A stretch of DNA of 64,000 nucleotides from Lysobacter sp. (GCA_013141175.1 JABFRN010000001.1:2872001-2936000); one strand, 5' to 3'. Counted from the first letter of the stretch, positions 27,954 through 36,972 are shown. Notes: generated by a model from the sequence alone, not told the origin. Made by a program: numbers and translations.

Positions 27954-30122
27954 TCAGTAATCGATACGGAAAGTCGCCAGCAGCGTGCGCGACGCGCCCG
28001 GCTGGTTCCAGTCGGTGACGTGCTGATGGCTGCCGGTGAAGTACTCGCGGTCGAACAGATTGTTGACGTTGAACTGCAGCTGCCCTTTCGCGCTGCCCAG
28101 CGGGAAGCGATACGCCGCCATCGCGTCAACGCGCGCGTAGCCCGGCAATACGAAGGTGCTGGCCCGGTCGCCCGCGCGTCCGCCCTGCGCGAAGACGCCG
28201 CCGCCGAAGGTCCAGCGTTCGCCGATTGCGTAACGCGCCCAGACGCTGCCGCTGTGCCGCGGTACGTTCGGAAGACGCTTGCCCAAATAGGCCTCGTCGC
28301 GGGTGACTTCGCTCTGCGTGTAGGCGTAGGACGCGATCACCGCGAGACGGTCGGTCAACTGCCCGGAGATGTCCCATTCCAGTCCGCGTGCGCGCGCTTC
28401 GCCGACCGTGATGGTGTCGAAGAAACCGCTGATATCGGGGACGTAGTTGGCGATGTTGCGCTTGGTCAGCTGATACAACGCGAGGGTGGATGTCAGCCTG
28501 CCGTCGTTGGCCTGCAGCTTGTGGCCGATCTCGTACAGCCGCGCCTGTTCGGAATCCAGCGAATCGCCGGCCAGATTGCGGCCGTTGTTGGCGGAGACGC
28601 CTTCCTGGAACTGCGCGTAGACGCTCTGGTTCGGCGCGAATTGCCAGACCGCACCGAGTCGCGGCGTGGTGAAGCGTTGATCGTTTGCGCGCGTGCCCGG
28701 CGCACCGAAGCGTGCGCTGCTGCGGTCGTGACGCACGCCGGCGATCAACTCGATGCCGTTGGCGAATGCGATCTGGTCCTGCACGTAGACGCCGGTCCAA
28801 CTTGTGCGGCCTTGCTGATCGAACAGCGGCAGCGCGCTCAGATCGAGCGGCGGCACTTGGCCATACACCGGGTTGCGGATATCGATCGACGGCCCCGGTA
28901 CGAAACTGGTGGTTTTGCTGTCGAAACGGTCGCGGTAGGTGTCGGCCCCGATCAACAGGGTGTGTTCCAGCGAACCGGTCGACAGCTTGCCGACCAGATC
29001 CGCATTGAACTGATACAGCTGGCGGTCGCGCTGCGGTTCGTAGTTGTAGAATCGGTCGATACGGCCGGTTGCGATCAGTCCGGCCTGGCCGGAAAAGAAG
29101 GTCGTCGGAATCACATCGTATTGCGCGCCGTCCTGATCGATCGCCAGCGCGTGCACGTTGAGGGTCCAGCGTTCCGAGAGCGTCTGTGCCAGATCGATGC
29201 GTGCGACGGTGTTGTCCTGTCGCGACAGCGGGCCGCCTTCGTTGAACTGGTTGTCGCGATCGATGTCCGCAGGACGGTCGCCGATCGCGGGAATGCCGTA
29301 GTCGTTGCGGTAGCGCTGGCGGCTGCGTTCCAGACCGAAGCTCAGCCGGGTACGTTCGCTCGGCACCCAGGCCAGCGCGGCCGAAAATGCGCTCAGCCGG
29401 TCTTCGACGAAATCCCGGTTGGAGGCATTGTCGTCATGCGATATCGCCGCGCGACCCTGCCACTGCCCGCGTTGATCGAGCGCGCCGAAGACCTCCGCCG
29501 ATCCCTGCAACAGCCCGAATGAACCGCCGGTGGCGGACGCGCGGAAGCCGCGCTCGGCCTGCGGCTGGCGGGTGACGATGTTGACCAGACCGCCGGGTTC
29601 GGACCGCCCGTACAGCACGCTGGCCGGGCCTTTGATCACCTCGACCGATTCGATGTCGCTCATCGCTACCGGCAGACCCTGGACCTTGGTGCCGTTGAAG
29701 AAATAGCTGGAGGTGGTGGAACCCTGCGCGCTCATCGAGACGGATGGGAAGCCGCGCACGATCAGCAGCGGCAGGCTGCCACCGTTGAAGCCGAAGTCGG
29801 CGCCGGTGCCGGCGACATTGCGCACGGCGTCGGCGACGTTGAGCGCGTTCTGGTCTTCCAGTACGGCGCGCGGCACGACTTGCACGTTCTGCGGCGTGCG
29901 CAGCGTCGGGGTGTCGGTCCTGGTCGCGGTGCGCGAGGGCGGCGCCTGATACGACGGGCGGCTGCCGACGACTTCGACGGCACCCAGGGTCTCGGGCGTG
30001 CCTGCCTGCGGATTGCCTGCTGGGGGCTCTGCGGCGAGCGTGGAAAAAAATGGAATCAGGGTGGCGGATACGGCCACGGACAACAGCGACGCGCGCGGCA
30101 TCGCATGCAATGCGAAAGACAT
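27954..30122 (-). CDS. TonB-dependent siderophore-type receptor 1
   Basis: A 722-residue receptor. The signal peptide (LLSVAVSATLIPFFSTLAA) is followed by a TonB-box-like LGAVEVVG, a plug with NVQVVPRAVLEDQ and KGPASVLYGRSEPGGLVNIVT, and a barrel ending LLATFRIDY with an aromatic last residue. It belongs to the FhuE/FoxA/FpvA-type siderophore receptors. ATG 30122 gives the signal peptide; the frame continues open far upstream without other evidence. It lies 73 nt after the DUF2946 gene and 10 nt before the DJ-1-like gene. Confidence 0.92.
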   Translation of the reverse strand: MSFALHAMPRASLLSVAVSATLIPFFSTLAAEPPAGNPQAGTPETLGAVEVVGSRPSYQAPPSRTATRTDTPTLRTPQNVQVVPRAVLEDQNALNVADAVRNVAGTGADFGFNGGSLPLLIVRGFPSVSMSAQGSTTSSYFFNGTKVQGLPVAMSDIESVEVIKGPASVLYGRSEPGGLVNIVTRQPQAERGFRASATGGSFGLLQGSAEVFGALDQRGQWQGRAAISHDDNASNRDFVEDRLSAFSAALAWVPSERTRLSFGLERSRQRYRNDYGIPAIGDRPADIDRDNQFNEGGPLSRQDNTVARIDLAQTLSERWTLNVHALAIDQDGAQYDVIPTTFFSGQAGLIATGRIDRFYNYEPQRDRQLYQFNADLVGKLSTGSLEHTLLIGADTYRDRFDSKTTSFVPGPSIDIRNPVYGQVPPLDLSALPLFDQQGRTSWTGVYVQDQIAFANGIELIAGVRHDRSSARFGAPGTRANDQRFTTPRLGAVWQFAPNQSVYAQFQEGVSANNGRNLAGDSLDSEQARLYEIGHKLQANDGRLTSTLALYQLTKRNIANYVPDISGFFDTITVGEARARGLEWDISGQLTDRLAVIASYAYTQSEVTRDEAYLGKRLPNVPRHSGSVWARYAIGERWTFGGGVFAQGGRAGDRASTFVLPGYARVDAMAAYRFPLGSAKGQLQFNVNNLFDREYFTGSHQHVTDWNQPGASRTLLATFRIDY

Positions 30123-30195
30123 GGGGAAGAGGCTCCGGAACAACACAATGACGCGTCGGCGATGGCGGACGCGGTCGGGAAAGATGCGGGTGTGT

Positions 30196-30639
30196 TCAGG
30201 CCTGGAGCGGGGGACCGCGCGAGCCGAGGCCGAGCGGGTAGTGCCAGCCGACGACATGGCTGCGTTGCGAAACGGGAGCGATGCCTGCCTGCGGCATCGA
30301 AGCCGGTAGTGAGACGAAGGTCGGGACGAGCGTGGATGCGGTGACTGCGCAATAGTCGCAGTCGCTGTCCGGATGCGGTGACGAGGGTGCGCCGCGCCCC
30401 GGGTCGTCGCTCTGCACTGCGAAGCCGATCGCTTCGACGGCCGCGACGGCAGGGTCGTATGCGAGCCCCTGCGTGGTGCAGATCGCGCCGAGCAACTGTC
30501 CAGGGGCGCTGCTGGTGACCGCAGCGCCGGTGCCAGTCTGTTGCGCGATGCGGCCGATGCCGGGCAACAGCGCCAAGGCCAGCATCGCCAGCAGGGCGAG
30601 TCTGGCCATCGAGCGCTGGAATGCGGCGGGTCGCGACAT
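30196..30639 (-). CDS. DUF2946-type secreted protein
   Basis: A 147-residue protein with an N-terminal hydrophobic segment (MARLALLAMLALALLPGIGR) and, after a variable region, a CDYC motif in SDCDYCAVTAS, typical of DUF2946 proteins. A C-terminal PL...RGPP stretch is also common in that family. These proteins are often found next to TonB-dependent copper or siderophore receptors, and the paired Cys suggest metal binding; function is unproven. It is the first gene before receptor 1. The assignment rests on overall pattern, since the family is poorly conserved. Confidence 0.7.
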   Translation of the reverse strand: MSRPAAFQRSMARLALLAMLALALLPGIGRIAQQTGTGAAVTSSAPGQLLGAICTTQGLAYDPAVAAVEAIGFAVQSDDPGRGAPSSPHPDSDCDYCAVTASTLVPTFVSLPASMPQAGIAPVSQRSHVVGWHYPLGLGSRGPPLQA

Positions 30640-30763
30640 GGTGCCGAGTATAACGATGTCGATCCGCCCTTTCTCCGTACGCGGCGATCGGACAGGGCCG
30701 TGCCGTCTTTTCCTGTCCGCGCGCACGAAAAAATGCCATGCAGGCGGCTTTGCGCCGCCGGGA

Positions 30764-31228
30764 TTACGACCTTGGCGCCATGAAGCCGGCCAGCCGTTCG
30801 CGCAAGGCCGCGAAGCGATCCAGACGCGCTGCCATCGCGGCGCGGACCCGGGCCTGCTCGTCCGTCGACAGCGATTCGTAGAGATCGAGCTGGCGGTCGC
30901 GTAGCGCGCGCGCTTCGGCCATGTGCGCGTCGACCTTGCGCTGCGATTCCTCGGAGAACGCGCGCAGATCCGGCGTCGGCTGGTCGAGCAGGCTGCGGAA
31001 TGCGACGAAGCCGTCCTGCAGATCGTCGCGGCCGAGTTGGCGCAGGGCCACGGCGTCGGCGCGCAGCGCATCCCACGATGTCGCGTGCACCTTCGAGAGT
31101 CCGAGTTCGGTGGCGGTGGGCGGCAGCATCGCGTCCCCGCGCGCCATGCGCGGGGCGGAGATGGCGGTGGTGGCGACCAGCGCGGCGGCGAGGCCGGCCA
31201 CGAGGAAGATGCGGTGTCTGGTGTGCAT
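30764..31228 (-). CDS. Spy/CpxP-like periplasmic protein
   Basis: A 154-residue secreted protein: signal peptide (IFLVAGLAAALVATTAISA), then an all-helical Ala/Arg/Leu-rich domain with an LTxxQ-like motif (LSTDEQARVRAAM) near residue 120. This resembles Spy/CpxP/CnrX-type envelope-stress or metal-sensing proteins, but the motif occurs once rather than twice. ATG 31228 has GGAG 12 nt upstream. It is divergent from an OmpR/EnvZ-like pair, the usual arrangement for a target or modulator of that pair. Confidence 0.7.
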   Translation of the reverse strand: MHTRHRIFLVAGLAAALVATTAISAPRMARGDAMLPPTATELGLSKVHATSWDALRADAVALRQLGRDDLQDGFVAFRSLLDQPTPDLRAFSEESQRKVDAHMAEARALRDRQLDLYESLSTDEQARVRAAMAARLDRFAALRERLAGFMAPRS

Positions 31229-31432
31229 GTGGATCGCTCCGGGGTCGGTGTTGGGGTGTGGGGCCAGCGTGCACTGCCGCGCCGCGACAGGCGTGTCCGG
31301 ATCGCATCGGAATGCGAGCAGAGATGTCCGGCGCCGATGGCAGACACATCTGTTCACAACTGCGGTGCTGGCGTGCCGGTTCGCGGGCGATTCCGCGCTT
31401 GCCCGCGCCCGTCCAGCGGCGACAATGGCGGC
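31229..31432. promoter_or_regulatory. Divergent promoter region, Spy-like gene / two-component pair
   Basis: The 204 bp between two divergent starts must hold both promoters. Two copies of TGTCCGG at 31294-31300 and 31325-31331, 31 bp (three helical turns) apart, could be response-regulator half-sites. I see no convincing -35/-10 pair on either strand. Confidence 0.35.
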
Positions 31433-32191
31433 ATGCCGAATGCACACGAATCGCAGAACGCCGCCGGATCGCCAGCCCCCCGGCTGCTGGTGGTGGACGA
31501 CGATGAGCGCATGCGCGAGCTGCTGGTGCGCTATCTCGCGCAGCAGGGCTTCGAGACGCTGGCGGCCGGCGATGGTCGCGAACTGGATCGGCAGCTGTCG
31601 CGCAACCATGTCGATCTGATCGTGCTCGATCTGATGCTGCCGGGCGAAGACGGGCTGTCGATCTGCCGGCGCCTGCGTGGACAAGGCGTCGAAACGCCGA
31701 TCGTGATGCTGACCGCGAAGGGCGACGAGATCGACCGCATCGTCGGCTTGGAGATCGGCGCCGACGACTATCTGTCCAAGCCCGGCAATCCGCGCGAACT
31801 GGTCGCGCGCATCCGCGCGGTGCTGCGTCGCGGTCGCGCTGCACCGGGCGCACCGAAGGAGGATGGCGGCAAGGTCGCGTTCGGTCGCTGCGTGCTCGAT
31901 CTCGCCGCGCGCACGCTGTCGCGCGACGGCCGCGAACTGCGGATGACCACCGGCGAATTCGCGGTCCTGGCGGCGCTGGTGCAGCGCCCGCGCCAGGCGC
32001 TGACCCGCGACCAGCTGATGAGCGCCGCGCGCGGTCGCGAACACGATGCCTTCGATCGCAGCATGGACGTGATGATCAGCCGCCTGCGCAAGCAGGTGGA
32101 GGACGACGCGAAACACCCGCGCTGGCTGCAGACGGTGTGGGGCACGGGCTATGTCTTCGTGCCGGACGATGCATCGGATGGCAACGCATGA
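31433..32191 (+). CDS. ompR: OmpR-like response regulator
   Basis: A 252-residue OmpR/PhoB-type regulator closely matching E. coli OmpR in pattern: LLVVDDDERMRELLVRYL, phospho-acceptor D66 in VLDLMLPGEDGLSICRRL, the T/K switch residues and a C-terminal winged helix with TGEFAVLAALV, RSMDVMISRLRKQVE and QTVWGTGYVF. The conserved KPF after the switch lysine reads K116-P117-G118, an unusual Gly. ATG 31433 begins the only sensible N-terminus. Its stop overlaps the sensor start. Regulation of the divergent Spy-like gene is likely but inferred. The symbol follows the sequence pattern and partner, not demonstrated osmoregulation. Confidence 0.85.
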   Translation: MPNAHESQNAAGSPAPRLLVVDDDERMRELLVRYLAQQGFETLAAGDGRELDRQLSRNHVDLIVLDLMLPGEDGLSICRRLRGQGVETPIVMLTAKGDEIDRIVGLEIGADDYLSKPGNPRELVARIRAVLRRGRAAPGAPKEDGGKVAFGRCVLDLAARTLSRDGRELRMTTGEFAVLAALVQRPRQALTRDQLMSAARGREHDAFDRSMDVMISRLRKQVEDDAKHPRWLQTVWGTGYVFVPDDASDGNA

Positions 32192-33459
32192 GCTTTCGTC
32201 ATCTGCATGCGCGCCTGTTGCTGCTGCTGGCGGCGGTGGTGATCGCCGCGCTGGTCGCGGCCACGGTCGCGTTCGCGCTGTCGACGCGCAACAGCAGCGC
32301 GGATCGGATCGCGCGCGCGCTGCATGCGCAGGTCGTCGCGGCCGATGCGCTGCTGGCGCAGCGCGATCGCACTGAGGCGATGACGGATCTGCGCGCATTG
32401 GAGATGCGCTGGCGGCCGGAATTGCCGCCGGGCGAGCCTCGTTCGATGCCGCTGCTGGTGCGCGTCGAGGCGCGGCTCAAGGCGCGTTTGCCGCAGCGGG
32501 CGATGCGCCTGTCGGGCAAGCCGGTGCAGCTGTGGGTGCGGGCGCAGCCGCCGATGCAGGGCTGGATCGGCATCCCGGTGCTGGGCGAAGCGCAACCCTT
32601 GAAGCGCGGACTGCTGTTCGCGCTGGTCGCGATCGGCGCACTGCTTCTGCTGGCGGCGTCGCTGTTCGCGCGCAGCCTGACCCGGCCGCTGCGCGAGCTG
32701 GCCGATGCCGCGCCGGGCATCGTCGCCGGCGAGCCGCCGCCCGCGCCGCCGCGTTTCGCCAGCGCGGAAATCCTCGAACTGCAGCGGGCGCTGGCCGATG
32801 CGGCCGGACGCACGCATGCCGCCGCGCGCGACCGCGAGCTGATGCTTGCCGGAATTTCGCACGACATGCGCACGCCGCTGGGACGGTTGCGCTACGCGCT
32901 GGCGCTGCATGGGCACGGCACCGACGCGGACGGTCGCGCCGACATGGAGCGCGACATCGACGAGCTGGACGGCATCGTCGGACAGTTCATCGACTACGTG
33001 CGCGATGGTCGCGATGAACCGCTGGAAACGGTCGATCTGGTCGCGGTGCTGCAGGCATTGGCCACCGACGAAGCCCGGCAGGGGCGCGCATGGCGGCTGG
33101 TACTGCCCGAAAGCGCGACGATCGATGGCCGGCCGTTGGCGCTGCGCCGTGCCCTCACGAATCTGTTCGACAACGCCGCCGGTCATGGCGCCAAGCCGTT
33201 CGAGGCTGAACTCGACGCGATGGGCGACGGTTGGCGGCTGGGCGTCTTCGATCGCGGTCCCGGCGTGCCCGAGGCTGCGCTGGCGGACCTCGGCCGGCCG
33301 TTCCATCGCGTCGACCGCGCCCGCAGCACGCCCGGCAGCGGCCTGGGCTTGGCCAGCGTGGCGCGGATCGCCGTGGTCCATGGCGGCGGGCTGCGGCTGC
33401 GCAATCGCGAAGGCGGCGGGATGGTGGCGGAGCTGTTCCTCGGTGTTTCGCCACACTGA
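32188..33459 (+). CDS. envZ: EnvZ-like sensor histidine kinase
   Basis: A 423-residue membrane kinase. Membrane helices at about 8-32 and 141-161 flank a periplasmic domain of about 110 residues. A HAMP linker (RSLTRPLRELADAA), the phospho-acceptor H225 in ISHDMRTPLGRL, an N-box (ALTNLFDNAAGHG), and the G-boxes DRGPGVP and GSGLGLA follow. ATG 32188 overlaps the regulator stop (ATGA). It is the partner of the preceding OmpR-like gene. The signal it detects is not evident. Confidence 0.87.
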   Translation: MSFRHLHARLLLLLAAVVIAALVAATVAFALSTRNSSADRIARALHAQVVAADALLAQRDRTEAMTDLRALEMRWRPELPPGEPRSMPLLVRVEARLKARLPQRAMRLSGKPVQLWVRAQPPMQGWIGIPVLGEAQPLKRGLLFALVAIGALLLLAASLFARSLTRPLRELADAAPGIVAGEPPPAPPRFASAEILELQRALADAAGRTHAAARDRELMLAGISHDMRTPLGRLRYALALHGHGTDADGRADMERDIDELDGIVGQFIDYVRDGRDEPLETVDLVAVLQALATDEARQGRAWRLVLPESATIDGRPLALRRALTNLFDNAAGHGAKPFEAELDAMGDGWRLGVFDRGPGVPEAALADLGRPFHRVDRARSTPGSGLGLASVARIAVVHGGGLRLRNREGGGMVAELFLGVSPH

Positions 33460-33590
33460 ATGGGCGGTAGTCGGGCGTGGCGTGGGGGCTTGTGGCAAAA
33501 TCGTCGGCCGTCGACTGCTTTCCATGGTCCCGATGCCGGTTTCCGCCTTGTTCGTCCTCGCTCCCCGCCATTGTCGCGGTATCCGCTGAC

Positions 33591-33971
33591 ATGGCCGACA
33601 GCACCGGACATCTGCCCCGGGGCCCGGGCCGCATCCTCAAGGCGGCGCAATGGTCGATGCAGGGCCTGCGTGCCGCGTGGTTGCACGAGTCCTCGTTCCG
33701 CCTTGAGGTGTATCTGCTGATGATCCTGGCGCCGCTGGCCTTGTGGCTCGGCGACACGGCGGTCGAACGACTCCTGATGATCGGCAGTTGCCTGCTGGTG
33801 CTCAGCGCCGAACTGCTCAATTCGGCGGTCGAAGCGGTCATCGAACGGTATGGTCCCGAATTCCACGAGCTGGCCGGCCGCGCCAAGGACATGGGTTCGG
33901 CGGCCGTGTTCGTGCTGATGATGAATGTGCTGCTGGTCTGGGGCCTGATCCTCGGCGACCGTTATCTCTGA
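33591..33971 (+). CDS. dgkA: DgkA, diacylglycerol kinase
   Basis: A 126-residue integral membrane kinase of the prokaryotic DAGK family, which phosphorylates diacylglycerol during membrane-lipid turnover. The family core is present: AAQWSMQGLRAAWLHESSFRLE, three membrane helices, and the catalytic AELLNSAVEAVIERYGPE followed by AGRAKDMGSAAVF. ATG 33591 starts the typical length; the frame is open further upstream but that portion is not family-like. It is a single gene between the kinase and terC-like gene. Confidence 0.95.
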   Translation: MADSTGHLPRGPGRILKAAQWSMQGLRAAWLHESSFRLEVYLLMILAPLALWLGDTAVERLLMIGSCLLVLSAELLNSAVEAVIERYGPEFHELAGRAKDMGSAAVFVLMMNVLLVWGLILGDRYL

Positions 33972-34047
33972 TTTTCCGTTTTTCTGATCGATCTCCGCGA
34001 ATGCCGCGCCCGTCGATGCCTTCGCCAAATACATTGGAAGTGATGCA

Positions 34048-34782
34048 ATGCTGGAACTGATCTCCGATCCGCAGACGTGGATCACCCTCATCACCTTGAG
34101 TGCGATCGAGATCGTGCTCGGTATCGACAATCTGGTGTTCATCTCGATCGCGGTGTCCAGGCTGCCCTACGAACAGCGCGAAAAAGCCCGTAAATTCGGC
34201 ATCGCCGTGGCCTGCATCTCGCGTGTCGGGCTGCTGCTGACGCTGGCTTGGCTGGCAGGCCTGACCCACGACCTGTTCACGATCTTCGGCCTGGGCATTT
34301 CGGTCCGCGATCTGGTGCTGATCCTCGGCGGTGCGTTTCTGCTGGTGAAGGGTACCGGCGAGATCCGCGACATCATCAAGGGCGAAACCGAAAGCGAGGA
34401 CATCAACACCAAGCCTGTCAGCGTGTTCTGGGGCGTGATCGCGCAGATCGCCGTGATCGACATCGTGTTCTCGCTCGACTCGGTGATCGCTGCGGTGGGG
34501 ATGGCCAACCAGACCCCGGTGATGGTCGGCGCGATCCTGCTCGCGGTGGCGGTGATGCTGATGGCGGCGACGCCGCTGGGCAAGTTCATCGACAGCAATC
34601 CGACCGTGAAGATGCTGGCGCTCGCGTTCATCGTGCTGGTCGGCGTATTCCTGGTCGCGGAAGGTTTCGGTGCGCACATACCGAAGGGCTACATCTATTT
34701 CGCGATGGGCTTCTCGGCGGCGGTCGAATCCCTGAACCTGTGGGCCAAGAAGCGCAGCCAGCAGCGGTTCTTGCCGGAATAA
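34048..34782 (+). CDS. TerC-family integral membrane protein
   Basis: A 244-residue protein with about seven membrane helices and the TerC signature: ITLSAIEIVLGIDNLVFISI near the start and IDIVFSLDSVIAAVGM in the middle, each with conserved acidic residues in the membrane (EIVLGIDN, FSLDS). TerC/Alx proteins are linked to tellurite resistance and to manganese export coupled to exoenzyme metalation. No yybP-ykoY manganese riboswitch is visible in the 76-bp leader. It seems to be transcribed alone. Confidence 0.9.
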   Translation: MLELISDPQTWITLITLSAIEIVLGIDNLVFISIAVSRLPYEQREKARKFGIAVACISRVGLLLTLAWLAGLTHDLFTIFGLGISVRDLVLILGGAFLLVKGTGEIRDIIKGETESEDINTKPVSVFWGVIAQIAVIDIVFSLDSVIAAVGMANQTPVMVGAILLAVAVMLMAATPLGKFIDSNPTVKMLALAFIVLVGVFLVAEGFGAHIPKGYIYFAMGFSAAVESLNLWAKKRSQQRFLPE

Positions 34783-34853
34783 GCCCGCGCCCGATTGCGC
34801 TGCGGTGGATCGGGTGTTGCAATGCGCGCCATGATCTCCGGTGGAGTGCTGCC

Positions 34854-35453
34854 ATGCGTGTATTCGTCCTGTTGATCCTCGCCGCGCTGCTGTCCGGTTG
34901 CGGTTACAACGAGATCCAGCGCAAGGACGAGGCGGTCAAAGCCTCGTGGGCGCAGGTGCTGAACGTTTACAAGCGCCGCGCCGACCTCATTCCGGGCCTG
35001 GTCGCCACCGTGAAGGGCTATGCGCAGCAGGAAGAGAAGATCCTGATCGGCGTGACCGAAGCCCGCGCCAAGGTCGGGCAGGTCCAGGTGAACCCCGATG
35101 ATGCCGCATCGCTGCAGCGGTTCCAGCAGGCGCAGGGCGAGCTGTCCAGCGCGCTGTCGCGGCTGCTGGTGATCACCGAGAACTACCCGAACCTGAAATC
35201 CGATCAGGCCTTCCTCAACCTGCAAACCCAGTTGGAAGGCACCGAGAACCGCATTACGGTCGAACGCGAGCGTTACATCCAGTCGGTGCGCGACTACAAC
35301 GTCCATGTCCGCCAGTTTCCGGTGAACCTCACCGCGATGATGTTCGGCTACAAGGAGAAGCCGAGTTTCACGGTCGAGAACGAGCGCGAGATCCAGGATG
35401 CGCCGGTGGTGGATTTCAGCCAGCCGGCCCCGGCCAAGCCGCCGGGCGGCTGA
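34854..35453 (+). CDS. lemA: LemA-family lipoprotein
   Basis: A 199-residue LemA protein with a lipoprotein signal (LLSGC, Cys16) and GYNEIQRKDEAVKASWAQVLN, the helical core with RADLIPGLVATVKGYA and a C-terminal MMFGYKEKPSF motif. LemA proteins are helical-bundle membrane-anchored proteins of unknown biochemical role. The two TPM-domain genes that follow at short distance complete the common lemA-TPM-TPM operon, whose products probably act together at the envelope. Confidence 0.93.
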   Translation: MRVFVLLILAALLSGCGYNEIQRKDEAVKASWAQVLNVYKRRADLIPGLVATVKGYAQQEEKILIGVTEARAKVGQVQVNPDDAASLQRFQQAQGELSSALSRLLVITENYPNLKSDQAFLNLQTQLEGTENRITVERERYIQSVRDYNVHVRQFPVNLTAMMFGYKEKPSFTVENEREIQDAPVVDFSQPAPAKPPGG

Positions 35454-35478
35454 TCCGCGCATCCGCCGGAGCCGTGCC

Positions 35479-36408
35479 ATGACCCGCGCATTCGCTGCAT
35501 TGTTGTCCGCAGGCCTCCTGATGCTGGCCCTGGCGGTGTTCGCGCAATCGCTGGCGCCGATTCCGCCGCTCACTTCCCCTGTCGTCGATACCACCGGCAC
35601 GTTGAACGCCGGGCAGATCGCGCAGCTCGAACAACAGGCGCTGGCGTTGCGGCAACGCAAGGGCAGCCAGCTGCAGATCCTGATCGTGCCGACCACGCAG
35701 CCCGAAGCGATCGAGCAGTATGCGCAGCGGGTGTTCGACGAATGGAAGCTCGGGCGCAGCAACGTCGACGATGGCGTGCTGCTGCTGGTGGCCAAGGACG
35801 ATCGTGAAGTTCGTATCCAGCCGGGTTATGGACTTGAAGGCGCCATTCCCGACATCACCGCCGGCCGCGTCATCCAGGAATATCTGGTGCCGAAATTCCG
35901 CGCCGGCGATTTCGCGGGCGGCATCGGCGATGCCAGCGCGCAGCTGGTGCGCTTGATCGAAGGCGAAGCGCTGCCGGCACCGATGGCGCCGCTGACCGGC
36001 GAGGGCGGCGGCCTGTCCGATGGGTTCGGCGCCATGTTCTTCGCCTTCATCGTCGCGATCTTCAGCCGCAACCTGTTCGGCACCCTGTCGTTGCCGTTGC
36101 GGATGCTGCTGGGCGGCGCCGCCAGCGGTGCCGCAGCGTTCCTCTATTCGGCGCCGTGGTGGCTGGTGCTGGTGGCTGCGCTGGGTGGGATGGTGATCGG
36201 TTCGATCGCGTCCATGGGCCGCTACGTGAAGCATGGTGGCTGGGGCGATCTCGGCGCCTCGGGGCCATCGGGAGGCGGTTCCTGGCCCAGCAGTTCCGGC
36301 AGCAGCTCCGGCAGCAGTTGGCCGAGCAGTTCCTCGAGCTCTGGCTCAAGCGGGTGGTCCGGTGGCGGCGGTCGCAGCGGGGGAGGCGGCGCTTCCGGGC
36401 GCTGGTGA
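35479..36408 (+). CDS. TPM-domain (YgcG-like) membrane protein
   Basis: A 309-residue protein with signal peptide, a TPM domain (VVDTTGTLNAGQIAQLEQQ, VDDGVLLLVAKDDREVRIQPGYG), a pair of membrane helices at about 175-240 and a tail very rich in Ser and Gly (residues 255-309). This is the YgcG family. In some relatives the TPM domain has phosphatase-like activity or assists photosystem repair in plants; here only an envelope role with LemA is suggested. It begins 25 nt after lemA and its stop overlaps a possible GTG of the next gene. Confidence 0.9.
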   Translation: MTRAFAALLSAGLLMLALAVFAQSLAPIPPLTSPVVDTTGTLNAGQIAQLEQQALALRQRKGSQLQILIVPTTQPEAIEQYAQRVFDEWKLGRSNVDDGVLLLVAKDDREVRIQPGYGLEGAIPDITAGRVIQEYLVPKFRAGDFAGGIGDASAQLVRLIEGEALPAPMAPLTGEGGGLSDGFGAMFFAFIVAIFSRNLFGTLSLPLRMLLGGAASGAAAFLYSAPWWLVLVAALGGMVIGSIASMGRYVKHGGWGDLGASGPSGGGSWPSSSGSSSGSSWPSSSSSSGSSGWSGGGGRSGGGGASGRW

Positions 36409-36413
36409 CGTCG

Positions 36414-36911
36414 ATGATCATGCGCTGGTTCCGTCATCGCTTCGCGCCGTCGTCCCGCCGGATGTTTCCGGAGGCCAGTCTGTCGCGGATCGCCGAGGCG
36501 ATCGCCCGCGATGAGGCCCGTCATCGCGGTGAGGTCTGTTTCGCGGTGGAGTCCGCGCTCGACACCGGCGCGCTGTGGCGCGGCGAGACCGCGCGCGACC
36601 GTGCGGCGACCGCGTTCGCGGCTTTGAAGGTCTGGGACACGGCCGAGAACAACGGCATCCTGATCCATCTGCTGCTCGCCGATCGGCGCATCGAAATCCT
36701 CGCCGATCGTGGCCTCGACGGCCGGGTCAGCGACGAACAATGGCGCGGCGTGTGTCTGCTGATGGAAGAGCGCCTGCGCGCGGGCGATGCCGAGAATGCG
36801 GTGTTGCAGGGCGTCGCGGCTGCCGGCGATCTGCTGGCTGAACATTTTCCTCACATCGACGGCCGCGAAGATCGCAACGAGCTGACCGACCAGCCACGGA
36901 TGCTCGACTGA
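36414..36911 (+). CDS. Second TPM-domain protein
   Basis: A protein of about 165 residues with a TPM domain: [61 protein letters not shown]. It has no signal peptide and no obvious membrane helix. Three starts are possible: GTG 36405 (GTGA overlap with the preceding stop), ATG 36414 and ATG 36420; I use ATG 36414 but GTG 36405 is nearly as good. It is the last gene of the lemA-TPM-TPM operon. Confidence 0.85.
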   Translation: MIMRWFRHRFAPSSRRMFPEASLSRIAEAIARDEARHRGEVCFAVESALDTGALWRGETARDRAATAFAALKVWDTAENNGILIHLLLADRRIEILADRGLDGRVSDEQWRGVCLLMEERLRAGDAENAVLQGVAAAGDLLAEHFPHIDGREDRNELTDQPRMLD

Positions 36912-36972
36912 AGCGCCGCGGAGCTGCCGGCTCCGGCACAATACGTGCTTCGTCCGTCACGCCCCCCTGCCG

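Noticed and set aside
31399-31426. TTGCCC and GACAAT, 16 bp apart, as a promoter for the response regulator
   Set aside because: The -10 would end 6 nt before the ATG, leaving almost no leader, and in GC-rich DNA such partial matches are frequent.
27954-31853. Receptor 1 read as a 1299-residue protein with a long N-terminal extension
   Set aside because: The extension is Arg/Ser/Pro-rich without homology and covers the DUF2946 and Spy-like genes and the start of the response regulator. The signal peptide at 30122 marks the true start.
33972-34047. yybP-ykoY manganese riboswitch before the terC-like gene
   Set aside because: Only 76 bp are available and the conserved loop sequences are not seen.
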